Assembly: GCA_019914945.1 (NCBI GenBank)
Contig: CM034109.1
Coordinates: 10,904,479 to 10,968,478 of the forward strand
DNA: 64,000 nt
Reading direction: 5' to 3'
Source of the DNA: Typha latifolia
Taxonomy: Eukaryota > Streptophyta > Magnoliopsida > Poales > Typhaceae
Shown: positions 36,801 to 48,221 of the stretch, piece by piece
How the letters are laid out: the number at the start of each line of letters is the position of its first letter
Numbering within the stretch: position 1 is the first letter of the stretch
Translations under genes and position numbers: made by a program
Notes under the pieces: model-generated
What the model saw: the letters and a program-made list of their open reading frames with translations, nothing else
What the model was told of the DNA's origin: nothing
Database searches by the model: none

Positions 36801-37906
36801 TGCAGGAAGAGATCTACCTTCTGAAGCAAGGGAAAATGAAGTTAAAGGATACGGAGGTGGCTGCAGTGACGGAAGACAATGCCATATCTGAGGGAGGCAG
36901 CCAAAAGAAAGGAGAGGAGAAGAGGAAGATGGAAACCGGTCACAAATGCACAAACAACAGTAACATAAGCATTCAAGCGGATGGCAGCAGTGCAGATAAA
37001 AGTGCTAACAACAATAACAAGGATAACAGCTGCGTCGGAGATGGTGCTAATAGAAACGGCGGTAGTTCTTGCATCGGTGGAAAGAAGGCAACACGGAAGA
37101 GCGGTTTTCGGATATGCAAGCCTCAAGGGACATTCCTGTGGCCAAACATGGCGGGGGGAACGAACCTTACCACCGGCAGCTGCAGAGCAGCTACGACATC
37201 TGAGGACAGCTCACCACGTCCTCAGGGGATGATGGTCCCGACCACCAACTACGCTACCATGGCCATGACAACCTCCTCCCTCGTGTCCTTGGAGGAACAC
37301 CTGATGATGTTTGGGGGTGAGCCGACGCCTCCGTCCGTCTCCTCCACCTCAGCACCCCCAAAACTGCTGCTGCCCAGCCCGACATCTCCTGTACAACAAC
37401 TCCAACGCCCACCCTTTGCCAACGTTTTTGTCGGCCCCACTTACGCTCTTCACCACCTCCACCAGCAGCAGCAGAGCCAAGGCCTGGGCTTGGCCCGCCA
37501 GGCCCCCCCGCCCCAGTTGCAGGAGCGAACTGCCAGCTCCGATAATATCAGCTCACCCGTGTACTATCACCACCAGATACCTAACGTACTGTTTCCTCTC
37601 TCCTTTTCCTTTGCAAGGGCAATTATTAGTATATATTGACATCTATTTTAATCGTTTTAATTTCTTAATTTCATGGTTAGCTGTCTCTAAAATAGTAAAA
37701 TCTCATCTCGCACTAACCTATTACGCTTACCTACGTTGATGCAGGAAGTGTCGCCGTCCCAGCAGCTGCCACGTGGTGCTAGTCCACGTGAGGGGAAGAA
37801 GGAAGGGGTTGCCTTGCGCACGGCACCATGGAAACCAGATAATGGCGGAGCGATGAGTGGCCTTTCCACTGATCTGGCCCTGGCTATTCCTTCCTCCTAT
37901 TGTTGA
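33872..37906 (+). CDS. AM1: Meiosis protein AMEIOTIC1/SWI1/DYAD, 816 aa, 8 exons
   Basis: Model: exons 33872-33919, 34559-34676, 34889-34983, 35092-36164, 36283-36373, 36567-36650, 36806-37585 and 37745-37906; all GT-AG, 2,451 nt in frame. Family signatures: GAFYEIDHDKLPPKSPIQLK then VSEATSLDVTVSFPS near residues 60-105; DERFVMSSNQAGKILRR; WGIRRKVRYIGRHRE; an acidic block followed by a Lys/Arg-rich nuclear-localisation-like block (about 240-300); and the core RYESAEMKLLEIMREKGAEL, then REEARKHIGDTGLLDHLLKH and FRRRHNAEGAMEYWLEPADL. A coiled coil (about 430-510) and a low-complexity Asn/Ser/Pro/Gln C-terminus follow. AM1/SWI1 is a nuclear, meiocyte-specific protein needed to enter or progress through early meiotic prophase and for sister cohesion; Arabidopsis SWI1 protects cohesin from WAPL. 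The start ATG (MEAGSGMPAIAAETG) is the weakest part of the model. Confidence 0.93.
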
Positions 37907-39756
37907 AATTTTTCTCGATGCCCGAATGAATCGGATGGTGAACAGGAGAAGATCACGTACGCTTTGTCGTAGATTCGTCTTATTCCCCTATTAACTAACT
38001 ACTACGGACTACCGTGCGTTAATTTCTGTTACTAATAATAATGCTAGCTGCTATGCACGTAGCCCCCCCTCCTTTCCACACCCATTTCTGTGTTTCTCTA
38101 ATTAGCTCTCTCTTATGTGCACGTCACTGTAGTTAGTTATACAACAAAGACGATTGCTAAAGTGTTGCAAATTCTACTACTGTCTATAACTCTATACTCA
38201 TATTGTATTAGGAGCCTTCTTTATTCTCTATATGAGAAAGAAAATTTGCAAGCCTACTTTTTCCTCCTACTTGGTTCTCCTAAATTTATTATCTCAATGA
38301 ATCGTAGAATAAATTTTTTTAATGAAATTGATTTTTCTACTTAGTATGGCATGATTGTGTCCATTTTATGGAGTCAGGAAACCGGAAACCCGCTTCTGAC
38401 TTTTTACCACATCAGTAGCAGTCAGATAGTGATTGGGCTAAAGGCCGAAATAGTCAAACTGGGCCGCAAGAGCCGTGGAATTTACTTCGGTGCGACTTAA
38501 ATATGGCTCAACCACTTCGCAGCAGTGGGCCTTAACCGAAGCCCGTTGGACACTTGTTTCTTCTAACTCCAACTTTTCAGTAGTCTACAGTCTGCACTCC
38601 CCGGTGTAACATATGAAAAAGAAACAATAAATATTAATTATGCCCTTATCTCTGGGTCTCATCCCATCGCTGGTAATTTAATCCACTTGATATCTAAATT
38701 AGTTCGGCTCGGGTGTTACCCGATTCGGTTCATTGTATCTGCCGTTCGTTTCGTTTTTGGGGACTTCATTCATCCTCTCAGACTAGTGACTAGGCATACT
38801 TTTAATAAACCTTTCTAAACAACTCGTACATCTCGAGGCGGCAATGGAGGTCGATGGCAGGGCCATTGTACGAGTGATGGATGGGATGCCTTATCCGGTT
38901 ATCAATCCCCCCTGGAGCAAAATACCATTAGCTAGCCCCAACCCAACAACTCTAGCTGCTTTCCTGGGTGCTACTGTACGGACGTGCTGCTGGTATACAC
39001 GTGTTGACGCATGAGGACGGTTACGTGGCGAGCACCCACCGTTTTCTATAGAACTCCGATCCAAAACCGTCGGTGGGTTGGATAAAGTGGAGGACCTAAT
39101 AATAATAAAAAGAAGTTAAATGGTCCCCCTTCCAAGACTGTAGCACGTCACTTACACTGAGATTTACGGAAATACCAATATCACCACCAATGACATTGTG
39201 GGCAAGAGCTTAGCTTGAAATTGATTAGTGGGATAGAATCAAAAACAACAACTGGATTTGAAAATAAACAAAGGAAACCTCCATAGTTGCTTTGACAAAT
39301 AAACAGTACACGTGGTTAATTTAAGTTGGTTTCACCACCGTAAAGTAATTTTTCCACCTGAATAAGTTTATTAATGTAAGATGGATAAGAACCACTGGCC
39401 ATTTATAGCAGTAATTATGTATTAGTGCAAATTGTAATTTGTGTCGTGTTGAGGGGTCTTTTGGAAAGTATATTATCAGTGGTGTCAACCTCCACAGGAC
39501 TCCGGGAGAAAACAAGCGACTACCCATCTCTCTCCAGGCCAAGGATTCTAAACAAAAACCATCAGCTGCTTTTGCTTTCTACTCTGTTGCCCATCTCCCC
39601 CCATCCCTATATATATCTACCCATCTCCACTTCCATACTTCACAAGCGAACCAACTAAAGCCTTTTGAAAACTAGTAGCAAGCTTCTGCAGTCGCGCACA
39701 TCTCTCCTTTGTCTTCTATACTAGTAGTTCAACAAAAAAGAAGAAGAAGAAGAAGG
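37907..39756. other. Intergenic region; AM1 3' flank and ENOD93 promoter
   Basis: No coding exon, RNA gene or element recognised. It contains scattered GGCCCA/GGGCC words at about 38430-38545. The right end is the ENOD93 promoter and leader, including an AAG run just before the start codon. Confidence 0.5.
39608..39616 (+). promoter_or_regulatory. Likely TATA box of ENOD93
   Basis: TATATATAT 149 bases upstream of the ATG in a pyrimidine-rich context. Spacing fits a 5' UTR of about 110 bases. Confidence 0.4.
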
Positions 39757-40424
39757 ATGGCCTCAGTCACTGGTGCCTCTCTGGATCAGAAGCTGGCAAT
39801 GGCAAAGCGCTGTTCCCATGGTACCACATATACTGCATGCATACACCTTAATGAAACTTACTTACTTTCTGTTCATTAATTACATTTGATTATCGATCGA
39901 TCTCCTGCGTGTGATGCTGTTTAATTTGTTATATGTATGAATGGCAGAGGGAGTCCTGGCCGGAGCAAAAGCAGCCGTCATAGCTACTGTTGCGACTGCT
40001 ATTCCCACGGTAAGCATTCATTCATTAATTTATATTTCACTTCCATTTCTTTCTGGTAGAATTAGTGATGCTCCCAATTGCATCTGATTAATGCTAGCTT
40101 TTGGTTTCAATTAGTTGGCGAGCGTTAAGATGCTGCCATGGGCAAGATCCAACATCGATCTCAGAGCTCAAGCCGTGATAATCTCCACAGGTCAGTAGAT
40201 TAAACAAATTAACGATGTGCGTTACATAATCCATCAATTAATTACTAATAGTACTACTATTACCAATTTCGTTTTGATATGCTTTGTAAGTGGTTAATTA
40301 TTTTACATACGTATTTGTATGCGCAGCTGCGGGATTGGCGTACTTTGTCGTTGCGGACAAGACGGTGTTGGCCTCCGCCAGAAAGAACTCCTTTGAGGCT
40401 GCTGCTCGCCGAGGCAACAATTAA
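39757..40424 (+). CDS. ENOD93: Early nodulin 93-like membrane protein, 99 aa, 4 exons
   Basis: Model: exons 39757-39820, 39948-40009, 40115-40190 and 40327-40424; 300 nt in frame. The protein starts MASVTGASLDQKLAMAKRCS. It has the ENOD93 signature: a first hydrophobic segment at about 23-45 (GVLAGAKAAVIATVATAIPT), the linker KMLPWARSNIDLRAQ, a second hydrophobic segment at about 62-84 (AVIISTAAGLAYFVVADKTV) and a basic tail. ENOD93 was first found as a soybean nodulin but is general in plants, in small clusters in cereals, and has been linked to nitrogen use in rice and to mitochondria. The exact role is unknown. Confidence 0.95.
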
Positions 40425-42205
40425 TATCAATTACTGAGAAATATCTATGAGTGAAGGAAGATCGATCCATCCATCCATCCATCTATTATTATTATTCCAA
40501 AATGCTAAGTAATGAGATCGATCTCATCATCTAGCTAGTAAGAGAGCGAGAGCGAGCGAGCGAGCCAGAGAGAGCGCTCTAGTATGTAAATTAAGTTTTT
40601 AGTATAATAATACATGGCAGTTCCGGTCGTGTTTACTTATGCTTGCTGTCTCGTGCTGATGCTTTTTTATCTTTTCTATTATTAATACTCACTGCACATC
40701 GGTCGCTTTAACACGCATTAATTGCCTCAAGTAGTTTCATTAATTAAGCTGACTAGTTAATTATATAAAATAGTCACAGTAACTTCACGTGATCAGCACA
40801 TTATATCCAAAGTTGGCCAACTAACCTCACCGTACCATTATGATTTAAAATCGACTAATTATGTAATTATAGAAATAATAATAATGAAAGCTAGGTATTA
40901 AGTTCCCATTGTTTTCCCCGGGGCCGAGCCCCTTGATTATAATTTTTTCTTCTCTATTTTACCAGCGGTCAATGAATGAATCAAATTAATTGCTCGTGTT
41001 AGACTGACTAGGCCCTGGCCAACTTTTCATCTACCGACTAATTAAGTTATTGATGGATTAGTGACTCGGTCAAAGTTCGCACATAAGATCTAACATGGTT
41101 ATTGACCCAATTGATTGTACTGTTACACTGGGAAACGGCGACCCCAAGGACTCTTTCTTATAAATTTCGGAGATGGTTTTCCAAGTGTTTTATGGGTTAA
41201 TTAATTAAGCATTTTGAATTTTGATCCATAGATCTGGACCACTTAGTGAATTAAAATTACCTTTCGACATCGATGACGAGAAGTTTAGACGAGGTCATGA
41301 GCATGTCGACAATGCTTTTAATTAAGCAGTACAAATGAACGTGCTTGGGTTGAGTAAAAGGATGTGTTAATTAGTGCCCATATGATTTCATATTCCCACT
41401 TTAACTTTTTCCATGCATGGGCCGAGGCCCATACCAAGTCCATGATCACCAAATCAAGTTATATATCAGTATCCTTAAGTTTCACCCCCGACTTAATTGG
41501 GCCAACATTGGGCTTATCAAGCATTCTCAATATTAGAGCCCAGTCGCACAGGAAGAGAGTTGGCTTATGCTTTCAAATCCTATACAGTAACGTCATCAGC
41601 AATTCAGCATGCATGCGTCGGCCTCCAACGTCGACACTCCTAGGTGAATTCATGTGATTAATTATGCTCTTTAGACAAAAGAAATCTAAGGTATATATAT
41701 CTATATATCTATATCTATATACAGCTAACAGGCGTTCCTCAGTGGGCTAAATTTAATGCAGGAAAGTAACGCGAGCAAAGGTACAAAGATTGGAGGGGGC
41801 CGGGAATAAATGAAATGGGGAAAAGAAAAAGAGTGAAATGAAGTAGGTGGGCCTGATCTTGTCGAAGGTTGTAAGTCGAAAATAGATTATGTGTCCTGGT
41901 GGTGATGGATCGAGAATAGATTTGTAGACTGTAGTAGTGGGGCATGGGATGATGCGGTTCCTTCTTATCCGATGTGATGTGAAGAAGGTCTCCTTAATTA
42001 ATTAATTATATGCGAAAGCCACGATGCATGGCGAGCCCACATCAACATATATAATAATTAAGATGCATGTGTAATTATAACCAGTAGTACATAGGTTGCA
42101 ATGCTTTATATCTCTACTAGCTCCACCACCGAGCTATTCGGGGAAGGTGGATCCTATCGATCGCCATCCACGCACAAGTGCATGGCATCTAAAGTTTGAG
42201 CACAC

Positions 42206-42239
<34 letters not shown>

Positions 42240-42470
42240 GCATGTTCAAAAACTTGAGATGCTTAAATTGCCTCGTACGTACATGATGATCCAATCAACT
42301 ACCTCAGCTTAATTGAGTAACTCGAGTTTCATGTGCCAATTGAGAGTACCATTTACATTTATCTTAGAATCTGACCATAAAGAGCTTTATATATTGTTGA
42401 CCCACCAAAAGAAGTAAAGAACCTGGCTGCTAGCTTCTTTCTAAAGTATCTCTATGCATGAAATGAAAAT

Positions 42471-42501
<31 letters not shown>

Positions 42502-43349
42502 CGCTTTCCTGTATATTTTATTAGTAAGTTGTGTGTTTCATGACTTGATACTGTGTAATTAATCTAGACTACCAACCAAAAGCTAAGGCCGCTAAGATAA
42601 ACGTTCGTTCCTCTACCGTGGACTCTAATTAGGTATCTAAATGCATGATTCACACCAATGTGATGCATGCAACTTACATAAGTTTAAGTTAGAATATTCT
42701 TTCAAACAACTCGGCAATATACCTACACATAATGTGAGATATTAAGGTTTTAAATCAATTGTTGATCAGCCATCAAATCACCATAATTAATTATCCATGC
42801 ATATATATATATATATATACGTATGTATATGTATATGTATGTATATATATGTGGGTGGACACGATCATTGGAGCATCTTGCTCACGTTAGGTTGCTGATG
42901 ATCCATCCCCAAGTAAGGCCTTCCTTATATTTTCAAAGTCCGTCCTTTTTAGTGGGAATCACATAAAGCCGAGGATATATGGACGGATGTAGCTAGTTAG
43001 ATAGATAGAATGGGACTCTTTAGCGTGTGAATTTTTTTTTAATTAATCATATGCATGCCCAGCTAGCTAGCTAGTGAGCTTCTCAATTCCATCACACACA
43101 CACACGCACACACACCCATACACTTTGATTCGATATTCTACGAATGCAGCAGGCCCACCTTAGTGAGTACATCAATCGATCAATCGATCGGCCCACATCC
43201 AGCGTGGGTATAAAAAGCCCACGCCAGCCCAAAACAACACCATGGAACCATCGATCGAGATCGAAAGCCAATCACTCAAATAATTAGCTATCTAAGTCCC
43301 AACTCCATCCCAAGTAGTCAGTTAGTGATATCTCTTGTCCTTGTGGAAG
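40425..43349. other. Gene-poor AT-rich intergenic region
   Basis: About 2.9 kb with no coding exon I can support. It holds (TA)n and CATA-type runs at 41692-41720, 42200-42240, 42470-42500 and 42800-42850, and CA runs near 43095. The last 150 bases are the promoter of the RanBP2-type gene. Confidence 0.5.
43202..43224 (+). promoter_or_regulatory. TATA box of the RanBP2-type gene, framed by an inverted repeat
   Basis: TATAAAAA at 43209-43216 lies 141 bases upstream of the ATG. It is flanked by GCGTGGG (43202-43208) and CCCACGC (43218-43224), perfect reverse complements. Several GGCCCAC/AGCCCA words lie within 80 bases upstream and just downstream, as in site-II promoters. Confidence 0.55.
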
Positions 43350-43991
43350 ATGAGCAGCAGGAAGCCCGGAGACTGGAACTGCCGGTCTTGCGAATACCTC
43401 AACTTCTGCAAGAGGGAGTCGTGCCAGCGTTGTGGGGAAGCGAAGCTCGGGGTGGAGAGGAGGAGCGAGTACGGCAGTATAAGTGGCGGGGGTTGGGACG
43501 TCAAACCCGGGGATTGGTACTGCTCCTGTGGCGTCCACAACTATGCCAGCCGCCCCAATTGCTTCAAGTGCGCTGCAACAAAAAACGACTCCGCCGTCAC
43601 ACAATCTTGGGGTTTCCAATTGTCTGGCCACCCAACAGCCGGTTGGAAATCCGGGGATTGGATCTGTTCCAGGTACATCTACATACATACATACATACAT
43701 ACATACACATATATATTAATTCTACTACTACTACTACTCCTGCTGCTGCTGCTGCTACTACTACTACTACACACCATGCATTGATATGATATATTAACTT
43801 CTGTAGCTTGGAATGCAACGAGCACAATTTCGCGAGTCGTACAGAATGCTTCCGCTGCAATGCGCCAAGGAGATACGGTGGGTACCTCCAATCCTTTTTT
43901 TTCTATTGCCCATTCATTCCTCTTCTAAGTACTTTTCATGATTAATTCATAGCGACTTACAATCTTAATTCCCTGTTGAATTCCAGGTTGA
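43350..43991 (+). CDS. Three RanBP2-type zinc-finger protein, 132 aa, 3 exons
   Basis: Model: exons 43350-43672, 43807-43877 and 43987-43991, 399 nt. Three RanBP2-type fingers, each led by GDW, are seen: GDWNCRSCEYLNFCKRESC with CQRC (about 6-31), GDWYCSCGVHNYASRPNC with CFKC (about 52-76) and GDWICSSLECNEHNFASRTE with CFRC (about 101-128). All four Cys of each finger are present, as is the Asn before the third Cys that typifies single-stranded-RNA-binding fingers. Finger 3 is split by intron 1, which holds CATA, CTA and TGC microsatellites. The last exon would supply only five bases (GTTGA), ending the protein at RRYG; reading through the second donor instead adds about 20 unrelated residues. 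Plant proteins of this build bind RNA and are linked to stress responses; target unknown. Confidence 0.83.
43678..43772. repeat. Compound microsatellite in intron 1 of the RanBP2-type gene
   Basis: (CATA)n at 43678-43708, then CTA repeats, TGC repeats and CTA repeats to 43772. It lies between the two exons that encode zinc finger 3. Confidence 0.9.
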
Positions 43992-45458
43992 ATTCTGAAT
44001 AAACTGCAAATTAATTCATATTGACGGAGACATGGGCTCATACCGTGCAAGTCCTTTTTTTATTTCTAGCTCCTAAGAGGCATGCAGCAACATTGACCAA
44101 GGGATTTAACATGGAAACTTCTTTTCTTCAGCATCTCGGTTCCTTACGGAATAGCACATAATATACTATACTATACTTTACCTGATGTATCGATCGCCTC
44201 AATAACCATCTCTTTTTTTTATGTGTACTAGAACTGTTATGGATATGTATAGGAGAAGATCTCCTATCCTACCACTTTTATTCCATAATCTTAACCAACA
44301 GAAAATGGCTTTATGATTATGGAGATAGATACGGACAAGTTATCCTCCCAAATTGTACTTTATTATCAGCCGCCCCCTGGGAGCTCAATGACAGTATATA
44401 TATATATATATATATATGTATAGAGAGAGATAAATATAAATAACTGAGCATACCACTGTTTAAAAAATGTTCCAATGCGAAATAATAAATCGTAAAGCCA
44501 AGCAATCACACACAAAAGATATTTAAGATTCAATCAAATACTAATATAAATATAATAGTTACAAGATATTTATTTGTCACCTGCGGGACCCTACGACTCT
44601 ATCTATAATGATTTTGCTCAACTCCCCTTCGATGTACCCCTTCCCTATAAGTTCCAAATATCAATAATTCATTAGATTATTGTTAGTATCACAGTGACTC
44701 TCAAGACAAAATTTTTTAAGATGCGAATAGACAAGATGTGTAGAAATATGTTCAACGCCTCATGTTATGGATCCTCCCAAAGCCGCAATGGCGATCTTTA
44801 AAATTATTTCGAAAAGATGTTTTGCCTATATTTCAGCATAGTGCAAAGTATTATTTATTTATTTTTATTTTTTTCTATAAGATTTGTCGGGTGTTTATGT
44901 GGTTTTCATGTGGCTTTAAAGGAGCCACATGACTTTGACCCTTTTGTAATTGTATTCTTAGCAAGATCAACTTTGTTGAAGATATTTAGACCTATATTGT
45001 GCTCACTCTATTTGTGTGTGCCAGATGGCTTATCTTCTCCCCCTCTTGGTTGTATATATGAGCACTTGTATTTTATTTTAATGTTTCATATTATATTTTT
45101 ATTATTATTTGGTGTACTTTTAGCAAAACGAGAGACTTATTAAAATAATTATCGTATCTCTCTTTTTTATTTATTTATATATTAAGTTGTTATTGAGTGA
45201 TAAATTTTAATGACATATTCTTATAGGCTGTTCATATATATATATATATATCCCATTTGTGGAATAGCCGACAACTTTGGTGGAATCTCCTCTACTGCTC
45301 TACGTGTTGGTCAGTATAATAAATTCTAATTAGCGTCCTTTTGATGTCTCCCCTCTCAAACTCCAATTCCGCGAGCTTACGCGGCCCTCCGTCATGGCTT
45401 GGGGTCCAATGAATGTACTCAGTTAATGTAATGTTCCCAGAAGGTGACTGCTAGGGAT

Positions 45459-45496
<38 letters not shown>

Positions 45497-46976
45497 AACC
45501 CAGTAGATAAGATTCGAACAGCCATTATGACCTACTTTTACTTGGAAAAGTGGATTTCGATGGGAGAATTAATGATTGCTATGCTCTACTCTGGCATCAA
45601 AACCCTATTAAAGGAGAGAATCCGCAATGCTTAAAGATGCATGCAATCACTCACCCAACAAGAGTTAGAGAAGGTGAAGCAAACTAACAGACTATTATTT
45701 CCAGTGATCAGAGCCTCCAAACCTTTTCACGTTGCAGGTTATAGAGCTAGCAATAGAAAAGCATGCAGAGCAGATTCCTCAATCCTCATACTACATTAAT
45801 TCTTTCTCTGCAATCTATATAATACTGACAAGGATTAATTACATAAGTATCAAATACATAATTTATAAATTAATTAAGTTCCATTGGATTAATGTAATGT
45901 TGCAGAAATTTTATAAAATTATTATACATAATCTAATTGTGACGTTATCTTGGGATTGGAATGCGTGATGCCTGAAAAAGAGATACCGTAAGCAAGCAAT
46001 AGGAATTTATTATAACATAACGGCATCACTAACAAATTCTTTTTTTTTTTTTTAAATCTTTTCCCTTTTACCGATCTTTTAATCCGTTGAATGCTAATAA
46101 TCAAAGCATCCACATATTCTTTCTACCAGCATCTCGATAAAAAAAAAAACAATTTTTTTTTCAAATTTTAATTTTTTTTACTCTTCCTTTCTATATATGC
46201 GAGGGGACCACATGCTTGCTGTGGCCATTCGATCTCACAGCCCACAGCCACAGGTAAGCAGCCTCCTTTTGTTTCTGTCAACTAGTGTAAGCTCCTCGGA
46301 TGTGTCTTATAGACATAGTTCCACATAAACAAACTCCTTTTATAACTACAGGAGTTAGTTATATCAAGTTTTGATGAGGAGGAATATTCCATGTACATGG
46401 AGTGATGGAGATTTACACCAAGCTTTTTTCTGTAGGACTGACTACAAGTTGGAAATAGTGGATAACTCGTTATAGTTGGACGTTGGTGCTCTTCGAGTTA
46501 GTAGACCAGAACCCGGCTCGACAAGTTCTGGGCGTAGCCGTAGCCGTAGCCGTAGCCCAGCCTGCAAAGCCCTCTAACTCCTAACTCCTAGGCCATGGCC
46601 CTTGTGACGAACTAACAAACCCTCTGCCGTCGCATCAGCGCTGGAGTTTATATCTGAGGCTGTTGGTTATATGCTTTCTGCGCCTCTTCCAGAGAATCTT
46701 TGATCGTCCACTTTTATTTAATCAGTCACGTCGTCACATGTGCTACTACAACTATTTTCCGTCAGATTTGACGAACATATACTCCAATTGCTCTTAGCCT
46801 CAAGGTTGTTGCTCTCTTATTATATACCCACGTATCGGAGTGGGTATACACCTATTTCTTCGTTCCGAAATTCCTGCAAACCAAATGCTTGACGAAATGC
46901 CCCTTTGAAGCTGCTCGACCTGACACTCTGATATCATTTAGCTGACAGGCGGATCTTGATCACCAATTTCTAACAA
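43992..46976. other. Gene-poor AT-rich intergenic region
   Basis: About 3 kb without a coding exon I can support. It contains a (TA)n run near 44395, another near 45235, (GA)n at 45462-45494, poly(T) and poly(A) near 46040-46170 and four GTAGCC units near 46536. CACAGGTAAGC at 46248 could be a 5' UTR exon donor for the next gene, but this is speculative. Confidence 0.45.
45462..45494. repeat. (GA)n microsatellite
   Basis: About 16 GA units in intergenic DNA. Confidence 0.95.
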
Positions 46977-48221
46977 ATGCATCACAGGACCATATCAACC
47001 CTTGTCTCCCACCCAAACATACTGCGAGAAAGGTGTAGTAGGCATTTCAGGACAGGAATCTCATCCCAGGCGAAAGCACTTGTACAAGATTTGCTGCCAC
47101 CAGAATGGTACAAAGTTGCCTATGCTAGGCTAATCAAACTGTCCCACGTGCTGCAAAATGTGGAACAGATCAACGGAAGGCTAACACACACCTACGATGG
47201 CTCAATCATTGCAGGCGATCATATTGCCAGCCAGATGCAGACCTTCAATTCACTTGTAAAACCCTTCATTGCATCTCCGATACGATATCATTCTTACTGG
47301 AACAATATAGAGAGAACACGATCCGTATCCGGTGCTTGTTTTAGCAAGCCAACTGACTGGAACACTGTGACCTTGAATTCTCTTACCAAAATCTGTAACT
47401 TGCTCAACATCTCTGCTCAGCAGAGGAGTTCTGTCAGGCTAACAGTCTGTCCGCAAGCTACACAGCACCACATTTGGAGGGGAGCACTTGAGGAGGTACT
47501 TAGAGATCTCAAGTATGAAATGGACTCTGTCAAGTGCAAGTCCCGGACATTTCGAATGGCTGAGCAGATTGCCTCCACTTGCATCCAATTTTTTGCCGAG
47601 ACAGCCAGTGTTTCTGTATCAGATTCACCTTCATGGATGCGACCAACACCTATGAAGAAGGTGGAGGAGCCACAGCTGTCACGTAAATGGGAGGAAGTAC
47701 TGGAGATGTTTGTGGACCTTTCAAAATGCATAAGCAAAGAGGAAGGATTGGCATACCACGCCTCCAAGATTGAGTCAATGAAGGAAGGGCTATACCAGAT
47801 CAGAGATATCTTGATCGAGAAAAATATCAGTTACAAGGAGGCGCAAAGACAAGACTGTCTTGTTCAGAAGAAGCTATCCAAGAGCCTAGGTCACTCTTCC
47901 AAATGTTTGTTCACATTGCTGCTTTATTATCTGTATGGGACTGTTAGGGATATCGAAGTAGAGGTTTGTGGAGCTCTTCATGGAAGTGGTCGAAATTTTA
48001 GCTTGTGCATTGGAAAGGTATTGCCTTCGGATGATGAACGTATGGTGCGGAATGGAGTGAAGCAGCTGGGCAGAGCTCTAGGAATCTTTAAGTTTGTGTG
48101 GGAAACAGCAGCTGTTGGTGCGGCGTTGGAGTTGCATGGCCATTTGTGGTGTCTAGGTGCTGAAGAAAAGACTCTTACATACAGAGGAAATGTATACTAT
48201 GTTCATGGAATAAGGCTTTGA
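46977..48221 (+). CDS. Conserved-looking plant protein of unknown function, 414 aa, single exon
   Basis: An uninterrupted frame of 415 codons with balanced, protein-like composition that I cannot assign to a named family. It starts MHHRTISTLVSHPNILRERC, a basic Ser/Arg-rich N-terminus that could be an organelle-targeting peptide. The body is largely helical in character, with a motif-like LLPPEWYKVAYARLIKLSHV (about 41-60), a Trp/Arg-rich middle, an acidic-helical region around MKKVEEPQLSRKWEEVLEMF (about 220-240) and a Gly-rich C-terminal third (SLGHSSKCLFTLLLYYLYGT). I see no catalytic motif, zinc finger, signal peptide or convincing membrane span. The ATG follows an AT-rich leader; exons in the 5' UTR are possible. 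Coding status is supported by length and lack of stops; function is unknown. Confidence 0.8.
   Translation: MHHRTISTLVSHPNILRERCSRHFRTGISSQAKALVQDLLPPEWYKVAYARLIKLSHVLQNVEQINGRLTHTYDGSIIAGDHIASQMQTFNSLVKPFIASPIRYHSYWNNIERTRSVSGACFSKPTDWNTVTLNSLTKICNLLNISAQQRSSVRLTVCPQATQHHIWRGALEEVLRDLKYEMDSVKCKSRTFRMAEQIASTCIQFFAETASVSVSDSPSWMRPTPMKKVEEPQLSRKWEEVLEMFVDLSKCISKEEGLAYHASKIESMKEGLYQIRDILIEKNISYKEAQRQDCLVQKKLSKSLGHSSKCLFTLLLYYLYGTVRDIEVEVCGALHGSGRNFSLCIGKVLPSDDERMVRNGVKQLGRALGIFKFVWETAAVGAALELHGHLWCLGAEEKTLTYRGNVYYVHGIRL

Noticed and set aside
42120..42240. Hairpin-like sequence ending in (TA)n considered as a microRNA precursor
   Set aside because: No known mature microRNA sequence recognised, and the pairing is due to the TA repeat.
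44817..45143. 108-codon hydrophobic frame resembling a membrane protein
   Set aside because: AT-rich DNA readily gives Phe/Leu/Ile-rich frames; no signal peptide boundary, splice partner or family match.
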